From assembly GCA_031266635.1 (NCBI GenBank), contig JAISAN010000122.1:1-5202 (forward strand): DNA of 5,202 bases, written 5' to 3'. The notes beneath the pieces were generated by a model, which searched no databases, was not told where the DNA came from, and saw only the letters and a list, made by a program, of their open reading frames with translations. Below are positions 1 through 5,085 of the stretch, in pieces. How positions within the stretch are numbered: the first letter of the stretch is position 1; every line of letters starts with the position of its first letter. This stretch comes from Treponema sp. Its GTDB lineage: Bacteria; Spirochaetota; Spirochaetia; Treponematales; Breznakiellaceae. The translations under genes were made by a program, and so were the position numbers.

Positions 1-13
1 ATAGGAGAATTAT

Positions 14-1093
14 ATGGCAGCGTCTGACGGCATGAATTATGCGCCCCAGGGGAAACCGAATCCGGTGGTCAAAAAGGGCGAATTCCCCTTTGCGGCTATC
101 GGCCTGGATCACGGGCATATCTACGGTATGTGTAACGGCCTTTCCGAAGCGGGGGGAACACTGAAAAGCGTGTACGACCCGGACCCCAAAAAAGTGGATG
201 CCTTTTGCGAAAAATTTCCCGGCCTTGTCCGGGCCCGGAGCGAGGAGGAAATTCTCTCCGACCCTGAGGTAAAACTGGTGGCCAGCGCGGCGGTAACATC
301 AGACCGCTGTCCCCTGGGCCTGCGGGCCATGTCCGCGGGGAAGGATTATTTTGCCGACAAGGCGCCGCTTACCACCCTGGAGCAGCTGGAACAGGCAAAG
401 GCAAAAGTTAAAGAAACGGGCAAAAAATACATGGTCTATTACAGCGAGCGGCTCCATGTGGAAAGCGCCGTGTTTGCGGGCCAGCTTATCGCCGAAGGGG
501 CCATCGGAAAAGTTATTCAGGTCCTCGGCCTGGGCCCCCACCGGATCGGCGATCCTGCCAAACGGCCCCCCTGGTTTTTTGAAAAAGAAAAATACGGCGG
601 TATTCTCTGCGACATCGGCAGTCATCAAATAGAACAGTTTCTGTTTTACGCCGGCGTCAAAGACGCGAAAATTGTTTCCAGCCAGATCGGCAATTTTAAT
701 CATCCCCAATTTCCGGGGCTTGACGATTTCGGCGACGCCACCCTTCTGGGGGACAACGGCGCGACCCACTACTTCCGGGTGGACTGGTTTACCCCCGACG
801 GCCTCCAGATGTGGGGGGACGGCCGCTCATTTATCCTGGGCACCGAAGGTTTTATTGAGCAGCGTAAATACATGAACCTCGGTTTCAAGGGCAGCGGCGG
901 CGGAAACGTATACCTGGCAAATCAGCGGGAAGAAACCTACTACAACGTGGAAGGAAAAGTCGGCTACCCCTATTTCGGGGAGCTTATCCTCGACTGCCTG
1001 AACCGGACCGAAAAGGCTATGACCCAGGAACACGCCTTCAAGGCCGCGGAACTCTGCGTCAAAGCGCAGATGCAGGCGGTTAAGATACGCTAG
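14..1093 (+). CDS. Gfo/Idh/MocA family oxidoreductase
   Basis: This is a 359-residue cytosolic protein, a normal length for the Gfo/Idh/MocA family of NAD(P)-dependent dehydrogenases acting on sugars, inositols and related polyols. The N-terminal Rossmann fold begins near residue 25. Its nucleotide-binding loop reads GLDHGHIYGM (30-39), a variant of the usual GxGxxG. The acidic end of beta-2 is at D55/D57 (VYDPDPKK). The family EKP lysine motif appears as DKAP (115-118, K116). The C-terminal domain carries the signature GGILCDIGSHQIEQ (195-208), in which D200 and H204 fit the family's catalytic D-x-G-x-H. There is no signal peptide. An AGGAGA site at 3-8 lies 5 bases before this ATG, favouring it over the in-frame Met at residue 7. 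The stop is 14 bases before the lipoprotein start, so the two are probably co-transcribed. From memory the sequence resembles a conserved subfamily with motifs such as YYSERLHVESAV and GDGRTFILGTEG. The substrate cannot be read from the sequence. Family assignment is firm; specific function is unknown. Confidence 0.93.
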   Translation: MAASDGMNYAPQGKPNPVVKKGEFPFAAIGLDHGHIYGMCNGLSEAGGTLKSVYDPDPKKVDAFCEKFPGLVRARSEEEILSDPEVKLVASAAVTSDRCPLGLRAMSAGKDYFADKAPLTTLEQLEQAKAKVKETGKKYMVYYSERLHVESAVFAGQLIAEGAIGKVIQVLGLGPHRIGDPAKRPPWFFEKEKYGGILCDIGSHQIEQFLFYAGVKDAKIVSSQIGNFNHPQFPGLDDFGDATLLGDNGATHYFRVDWFTPDGLQMWGDGRSFILGTEGFIEQRKYMNLGFKGSGGGNVYLANQREETYYNVEGKVGYPYFGELILDCLNRTEKAMTQEHAFKAAELCVKAQMQAVKIR

Positions 1094-1096
1094 GGC

Positions 1097-1101
1097 GGAG
1101 G
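1097..1101 (+). promoter_or_regulatory. Ribosome-binding site of the lipoprotein gene
   Basis: The sequence GGAGG lies 6 bases before the ATG at 1108, in the 14-base gap after the oxidoreductase stop codon. This near-perfect Shine-Dalgarno fixes the start and argues that the gene has its own initiation even if co-transcribed. Confidence 0.85.
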
Positions 1102-1107
1102 TTTTTT

Positions 1108-2412
1108 ATGAAAAACAAAGGCAAGTCTTTTTTTCCGGGAACGCTCGTCATGGCGGCGTTTTTTGTTTCCTGCGTATCTTCTATACCAATTACCGTTAAC
1201 CATCCGCCTTTAATGGACACAAACGGCATTGAACGGCTGGTGATCAGGCCCTTCGAGGGGTCGGGGGATCGGCAGCAGGTTGCCGAGGCCTTGACGCTCA
1301 TCTTCAGGAATAAAACCAGCGGGACAGGCACATTCAAGATCGTGGAGTACGCCGGATACACGCCAAACGCGGGTATGGCGGACGCTGTTCTTATGGGAAC
1401 TGTTACCGGTTATACGGTGAAGGACGGATCCCATCAGGTAAAACGTATTGAGAGGAGGGATGGTCAGAATGTTGAATACCAGGTAACGATCTATGACCGG
1501 GAGGTAAACCTCGAGTTTACCTATCGTATCATAAACGACCGGGACGGGACGGTTGTCCGTAACGGTGAGAGGAATATCTCACGCACGGTGTCGGATAGTA
1601 AAGAGAAACAGGCCGAACTGCAATCAGGCTTGTCTCTGGCCAGGCGCGCCGCCGAAGGTGCGTTGAGCACCTTTAACCGTGAAATAGTGCCCTGGACATC
1701 CACGGAAAGTCTGAAACTGGAAAAGGAGACCTCCCGGGACAAGGCGATCAAAACCAGGATGAAAGATGCCGATGCCCTGCTAAAGGCAGGAAATGTGAAA
1801 GCCGCCCAGGAGGCCTACGCTAAAATTTACGCGGAAACGGGCAGTCTGCCGGCGGGTTACAACGCGGCCATTTTGGCCCAGCCCCTGAACGGTCTTGACG
1901 CGGCGATTTCCCTCATGTCCAGTCTCGTAAACGCCACAGGGTATACCAAAGCCCGCACTGAGCTGGCCCGTCTGGAAGGGTTCCGTGGTGAAAATACAGC
2001 GGCGGCGGCAAACCAAACCGGCACGTCTGTCCGGGACCTGGCCATCAGAAAGGCATCGAGCGGGCTCATCGCCGCCCTTCCGGCGGGTTCGCGTGTTTCT
2101 TTGCTCAACATATCCACATCCGAAACAGGCATGGTTGATGTCGTTATCCGGGAAATAACGGACTCCCTCATAGCCACGGGGAATATCACCGTTCTGGACC
2201 GGCAGAATTTGGAGGTCATAAACGCGGAAAAACAATATCAGTCTTCGGGCGAGGTGAGTGACGACGCGTATGTGAGTATCGGCAAAATGCTGGGGGTGGA
2301 AACCATCGTAACTTTTTCTATCACCGGTTCGGGCGGTCAGCGTAAACTTACCATAAGGTCCGTGAGCGTTGAAACCGGCAAGGTTCTCTACAGCGATTCG
2401 ACGGAAATATAA
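1108..2412 (+). CDS. CsgG/LpoB-like envelope lipoprotein with central TPR-like segment
   Basis: This is a 434-residue predicted lipoprotein. Residues 1-21 form a basic n-region (KNKGK) and hydrophobic core ending FVSC, with C22 the likely lipidated cysteine. Residues about 40-165 form an alpha/beta domain (IERLVIRPFEG; ADAVLMGTVTGYTV; then beta-rich ERRDGQNVEYQ to RNGERNISRT). It resembles the first half of a CsgG/LpoB-type fold, with a helical tail to about 190. Residues about 205-292 are helical and TPR-like (ADALLKAGNVKAAQEAYAKIY). Residues about 307-434 match the CsgG/LpoB-like domain common in treponemes: LAIRKASSGLIAALPAGSRVSLLNIS, then TDSLIATGNITVLDRQNLE, SGEVSDDAYVSIGKMLGVETIV and a closing beta-hairpin. 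Family members form secretion pores (CsgG) or activate penicillin-binding proteins (LpoB); which applies here is unknown. A GGAGG at 1097-1101, 6 bases before the ATG, fixes the start. The gene is probably co-transcribed with the oxidoreductase 14 bp upstream and is followed by a strong hairpin terminator. Lipoprotein and domain calls are good; the role is inferred. Confidence 0.85.
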   Translation: MKNKGKSFFPGTLVMAAFFVSCVSSIPITVNHPPLMDTNGIERLVIRPFEGSGDRQQVAEALTLIFRNKTSGTGTFKIVEYAGYTPNAGMADAVLMGTVTGYTVKDGSHQVKRIERRDGQNVEYQVTIYDREVNLEFTYRIINDRDGTVVRNGERNISRTVSDSKEKQAELQSGLSLARRAAEGALSTFNREIVPWTSTESLKLEKETSRDKAIKTRMKDADALLKAGNVKAAQEAYAKIYAETGSLPAGYNAAILAQPLNGLDAAISLMSSLVNATGYTKARTELARLEGFRGENTAAAANQTGTSVRDLAIRKASSGLIAALPAGSRVSLLNISTSETGMVDVVIREITDSLIATGNITVLDRQNLEVINAEKQYQSSGEVSDDAYVSIGKMLGVETIVTFSITGSGGQRKLTIRSVSVETGKVLYSDSTEI

Positions 2413-2414
2413 GG

Positions 2415-2452
2415 AAAGCTCCGGAAAACCCGTTTGGGTTTTCCGGGGTTTT
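2415..2452. terminator. Bidirectional intrinsic terminator between convergent genes
   Basis: An 11-bp perfect stem (CCGGAAAACCC at 2421-2431, GGGTTTTCCGG at 2436-2446) closes a GTTT loop. Allowing two G-U pairs, pairing extends outward to 2415/2452. On the + strand the core stem is followed by GG and TTTT (2449-2452). On the - strand it is followed by AGCTTTCCTT. The hairpin starts 2 bases after the TAA at 2410-2412 and ends 2 bases before the minus-strand stop at 2455-2457, so it is placed to end both converging transcripts. The T-runs are short, especially on the - strand, so termination efficiency in each direction is unproven. Confidence 0.85.
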
Positions 2453-2454
2453 GG

Positions 2455-3576
2455 CTACAGGCCCAGGGCTTCTGTCAGTTGTTTTTTCGGGTCCCCTTTC
2501 CGGTTCAGGGTTTTCGCCGCGGCGATGAAGCGGGGGAGGTCCCGGCCCGATCGTTCATACAGGTCCCGGTAAAAATCCCCGCCCCCGTAGTAGAGGCGGA
2601 ATAATTCCAGGTACGCGTTATTGACCGTCACGGCGGAGAAGCCCCGGTAATTCTCGCCGGTGAAGCGGCTGTCGTATTCTTCGTCAAAGCGGATTTTGGC
2701 CGCCCCGATGATCGCTTCTTTTTTTCGCAGTTTTTCTTCTTTTGGATCATCACCGGCGTAGAGGCTTTCCAGTTCCCCGGTAAGTTCCCGGACAAAGGCC
2801 AGAAAAGCCGTGTTATCCGCTTCGGCCCTGGTCATCCGGCGGTATTCTTCCGAATCGGTCCCGAAACGGCTTTCCATGTAGAGCCGGGCCCCTTCGCTGC
2901 CCACAAATTCCGCCAGTTCCTCGTTAAACTGTGCCCGGCCCTTGAGAAACACGGTGGCATGAAGGGATTCATGGATGAGGAGGTCCGCCAGCCGTTCCGG
3001 GGGATAGGCGCGCATATAGGAGTAGAGGGGGTCCTGAAACCAGCCCAGGGTACTGAAGGCGTCAACTCCCCGGATCATGACATCCAGGCCCCGCTTCTCC
3101 AGTTTTTCCCGTTCCCTCCGGGCGTCCGCGGGATTAAAAAAGCCCTTGTAGGGCATAGGGCCCACCACGGGGAAGCGCCACTCATGGCGCTCAAAGGAAT
3201 CCGCCGCGGAAGCGGACACCACCGCCGCCAGATAATTCCGGTCTATGGCCACATATTTCGTGTAGTTTTTTGTTGCCGCCAGCCCCAGCTCTTCCAGGGC
3301 AAAGCGCCGGATGTCCTGAACCCGCTCCACAAAGCGGCGGTTTTCTTCCGCCCCAAAAATATCCGCCGGATGAACATCCGCCGCCGGGCCGCCGGGCTCA
3401 TCCGCGCCCGCCGGAGCATCGTCCAGCAGGGTCTCCAGGGGAACCGCCCGGCCCAGGTAGCCCAGCAGAGCCGTCCCCTGCTTCAGGGTATAACAGCCGG
3501 AAAAAACAGCGGAAACCGCCAGGAGCAGGGCGGCGGCGGCAATAACCGGGAACAGTGCAAGCGTTCTCATACCCAT
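2455..3576 (-). CDS. Predicted aminopeptidase family zinc metallopeptidase, lipoprotein
   Basis: This is a 373-residue protein of the 'predicted aminopeptidase' family (Pfam Aminopep type, COG4324 as remembered), of normal family length. Residues 1-27 are a lipoprotein signal peptide with a long Ala/Leu core ending FSGC; C28 is the likely lipidation site. The family opening YTLKQGTALLGYLGRAVPLE (29-48) follows. An Ala/Gly/Pro-rich linker (about 53-72), perhaps a tether from the membrane, comes next. Then come RVQDIRRFALEELGL (85-99), WRFPVVGPMPYKGFF (133-147) and VDAFSTLGWFQDPL (171-184). The zinc-binding helix is HESLH (202-206), with H202 and H206 as expected ligands and E203 as catalytic base. 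FNEELAEFVG (217-226) supplies candidate third ligands E219, E220 or E223. Activity on peptides is predicted from the motif; the true substrate is unknown. It sits 57 bp downstream of the beta-barrel gene, probably in one operon. The ATG at 3576 has no Shine-Dalgarno, and a second in-frame ATG lies at 3570, so initiation may depend on translation from upstream. Confidence 0.9.
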   Translation of the reverse strand: MGMRTLALFPVIAAAALLLAVSAVFSGCYTLKQGTALLGYLGRAVPLETLLDDAPAGADEPGGPAADVHPADIFGAEENRRFVERVQDIRRFALEELGLAATKNYTKYVAIDRNYLAAVVSASAADSFERHEWRFPVVGPMPYKGFFNPADARREREKLEKRGLDVMIRGVDAFSTLGWFQDPLYSYMRAYPPERLADLLIHESLHATVFLKGRAQFNEELAEFVGSEGARLYMESRFGTDSEEYRRMTRAEADNTAFLAFVRELTGELESLYAGDDPKEEKLRKKEAIIGAAKIRFDEEYDSRFTGENYRGFSAVTVNNAYLELFRLYYGGGDFYRDLYERSGRDLPRFIAAAKTLNRKGDPKKQLTEALGL

Positions 3577-3577
3577 A

Positions 3578-3634
3578 CTATAAGCGCCGGAAGATTCCGT
3601 GGGAAGCCGTGCCGGACAGGGCGCGGGGGCTCAT
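3578..3634 (-). other. Possible 18-codon coupling mini-ORF between barrel and peptidase genes
   Basis: On the minus strand the barrel gene's TAA (3636-3634) overlaps an ATG (3634-3632) as TAATG. That ATG opens an 18-codon frame encoding MSPRALSGTASHGIFRRL. The frame closes with TAG at 3580-3578, one base before the ATG of the peptidase gene (TAGTATG). It has no Shine-Dalgarno of its own, and the peptide resembles no known family. It may be a translational-coupling device that delivers reinitiating ribosomes to the peptidase start, or it may be chance. It is listed because it spans exactly the whole intercistronic gap. Confidence 0.25.
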
Positions 3635-5061
3635 TAGAAGGACCAGCGGAAATCAACGTATAAGATATTTTCCACATGATCCCGGGAAAATATGCCTTCG
3701 TACCCGCAGATAATATTGCCCCCCAGGACCGTAAAAATTACGGCCGGTTTAATGTTGAATTGGTAGGGCGAAAGATAATCCAGGGCCGCCGGATAGGCCC
3801 CGGTCTGGCCGGTCTTCAGTTCCTGGCCCGAGACATTAATATCCGCCGCCAGGTAGTAGCTGTTAAAATAACTTTTCAGGTTCAGGGATAATTCGGCCTT
3901 GATATTTTCATAGACCACATAGCTGGCGTAAGGCTCAAATTCTATCTGTCCCCAAATGGCCGTGCCCGTCTCATCCGCGTTATCCCCCTGCTTAAAAGTA
4001 TATTTTGCCTTTACTTCGGCGTAAAATTGTTCCGTTACCGGCCAGGCCCCTTTGAACGCTATCGCCGTTTCTATGGGGGAAATTTTATAGTTCCCGCCGG
4101 TTTCAACGTCATTTTCACCGAGGTTGGTAATCAGGCCGTCCAGGGCCAGGCTGCCTTTTCCCCAAAAAATGTCGTTAAGGCCAAGGCCAAAGGCGATATT
4201 ACCGGCTTGGGCTATGGGTTCGGCGTTGGGGTTACGGTGGAGCCCGCCGTCGGTATTGGCTTCGCTGTCATCGTATATGGGGTTATTGTCCCACATCAGA
4301 ACGGCCCAAAATTTTTCAAAGGCATATTTTGCCCCAAACATAATGGTAGATAAATAATTTACCGGTTTGATACCGTCTTTGCCGGGATCAACAAAGTTAA
4401 TTCCCAGGCTGATGCCCAAAGAAGGATCAAACCAGAAAACACGGAGCCCCGTATAACCAAGCCAGTCAGCGTTAATCCAGCCGCCGCTCGTTATGGGCGC
4501 GCCGCCGCCCTGTCCGCCCTTAAACAGAAGACGGTTCCGGTAAAAATTGGCCCAGATGTAATGATCCCCCAGATTTATGGAGCCGTCAAAATTTTTCAGA
4601 TTCCCGTGGGCCCAGGTTCCCAGGTGGATGCCCAGGTCTTCCCGGGAATAGTCGAATTCAAGCCAGGCCTCGCCGTTGTAGGTTTCATTTTCCCGGGACG
4701 CAAAATAAAGGGTCAGGGGATATTCCTCGCCGTGGGCAAGCCCCTCAAGTTTTCCGGTATAATCGGAATTTTTTATTTCAAGTCCCGTTTTTACGCCGCC
4801 GCTCAGATTAAAACCGCCGCCTAAATCCAGCGCCCCGGCGGGAACCGCCGCTAAAAAAAACGCCGCCGCCGCTAATAAATATTTTAGGGAACTTTTGAAA
4901 ACCCCGCCGGGATTTTTAGCTGTTCTCCTTGCCGGGAGGCGGGGGCATAATACCCCGCCCTTCAGGACGGTCTTTTTTCCAATACATAAATAGCGGGGTA
5001 TGAAACCGCGCGGTATTGCCGGACCAAAGGTCCGCGATTTTCTGTCCAGGTCAATTTTCAT
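3634..5061 (-). CDS. Predicted outer-membrane beta-barrel protein with atypical N-terminal extension
   Basis: This is a 475-residue protein. A typical signal peptide hydrophobic core lies at residues 61-77 (YLLAAAAFFLAAVPAGA), with likely cleavage after A77, but about 55 residues precede it. The mature part (about 398 residues) is a run of amphipathic, aromatic-rich beta strands separated by polar Asn/Asp/Gly turns: EAWLEFDYS, HYIWANFYRNRLLFKGG, YTGLRVFWFDPSLGISLGIN, WGQIEFEPYASYVVYENIKA, ILYVDFRWSF. It ends in a C-terminal phenylalanine, the classic barrel-assembly signal of outer-membrane proteins. I infer a porin-like or adhesin-like barrel of treponemal type; no named family is recognised and the substrate is unknown. 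The start at 5061 has a strong AAGGAG 6 bases upstream, and there is no ATG, GTG or TTG in frame between it and the signal peptide. The extension is Arg/Pro/Gly-rich, contains two cysteines, and its DNA is palindrome-rich, so it may be a recruited leader and not functional protein. The peptidase gene follows 57 bp downstream. Confidence 0.82.
   Translation of the reverse strand: MKIDLDRKSRTFGPAIPRGFIPRYLCIGKKTVLKGGVLCPRLPARRTAKNPGGVFKSSLKYLLAAAAFFLAAVPAGALDLGGGFNLSGGVKTGLEIKNSDYTGKLEGLAHGEEYPLTLYFASRENETYNGEAWLEFDYSREDLGIHLGTWAHGNLKNFDGSINLGDHYIWANFYRNRLLFKGGQGGGAPITSGGWINADWLGYTGLRVFWFDPSLGISLGINFVDPGKDGIKPVNYLSTIMFGAKYAFEKFWAVLMWDNNPIYDDSEANTDGGLHRNPNAEPIAQAGNIAFGLGLNDIFWGKGSLALDGLITNLGENDVETGGNYKISPIETAIAFKGAWPVTEQFYAEVKAKYTFKQGDNADETGTAIWGQIEFEPYASYVVYENIKAELSLNLKSYFNSYYLAADINVSGQELKTGQTGAYPAALDYLSPYQFNIKPAVIFTVLGGNIICGYEGIFSRDHVENILYVDFRWSF
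4925..4930 (-). promoter_or_regulatory. Orphan Shine-Dalgarno inside the barrel gene's N-terminal extension
   Basis: The minus strand reads AAGGAG, a full-strength ribosome-binding site, about 50 bases before the signal-peptide core. At the normal spacing it is followed by AACAGCTAAAAATCCC, which contains no ATG, GTG or TTG. This is where a conventional start for a normal-length signal peptide would be expected. It could be the remnant of an ancestral start lost by mutation, or coincidence within AGG-AGA codons. Confidence 0.35.
4938..4959 (-). repeat. Hairpin in barrel gene leader: 7-bp GC stem
   Basis: GGCGGGG (4938-4944) and CCCCGCC (4953-4959) form a perfect 7-bp all-GC stem with an 8-base loop. 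In the minus-strand transcript the hairpin sits 7 bases upstream of the orphan AAGGAG site. Its right arm overlaps the longer-range inverted repeat at 4950-5001, so both cannot form at once. Confidence 0.6.
4950..5001 (-). repeat. Long-range inverted repeat competing with the 4938-4959 hairpin
   Basis: ATACCCCGC (4950-4958) and GCGGGGTAT (4993-5001) are perfect 9-bp inverted copies separated by 34 bases. The left copy shares bases with the right arm of the 7-bp hairpin at 4938-4959. In the minus-strand RNA this gives an early arm, a middle arm and a late arm. The middle arm can pair with either the early or the late one, the geometry of an RNA switch or attenuator. Whether it functions so is inference. 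Confidence 0.5.
5005..5034. repeat. Two short palindromes in the N-terminal extension
   Basis: ACCGCGCGGT (5005-5014) is a perfect 10-bp palindrome. CGGACC (5020-5025) and GGTCCG (5029-5034) form a 6-bp stem with an AAA loop. Both lie inside the coding extension of the barrel gene, close to its start codon. Such a density of inverted repeats is unusual in coding sequence and supports an inserted or regulatory origin for this stretch. Confidence 0.5.
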
Positions 5062-5067
5062 ATTTCG

Positions 5068-5073
5068 CTCCTT
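5068..5073 (-). promoter_or_regulatory. Ribosome-binding site of the barrel gene
   Basis: The minus strand reads AAGGAG followed by 6 bases (CGAAAT) and the ATG at 5061. This strong, well-spaced site is the main evidence for starting the barrel protein here despite the long extension ahead of its signal peptide. Confidence 0.75.
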
Positions 5074-5085
5074 TTTTAAATGCTA

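Noticed and set aside
299..769. Minus-strand open frame (156 codons) opposite the oxidoreductase
   Set aside because: It is a shadow of a confidently assigned gene with no recognisable domain or start signal.
1780..2235. Minus-strand open frame (151 codons) opposite the lipoprotein gene
   Set aside because: It lies wholly within the CsgG-like coding region in antisense, with no family resemblance.
3361..3383. Direct repeat ATCCGCCG (3361-3368 and 3376-3383)
   Set aside because: It is short and sits in the low-complexity Ala/Pro/Gly linker of the peptidase; codon bias explains it.
2959..3663. Long + strand open frame (234 codons) opposite the peptidase gene
   Set aside because: It overlaps a gene with clear family motifs, has no credible ribosome-binding site, and its composition is what the reverse strand of a GC-rich gene gives.
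4027..4353. Plus-strand open frame (108 codons) opposite the barrel gene
   Set aside because: Antisense shadow; its apparent Gly/Val pattern mirrors the barrel's strand-turn codons.
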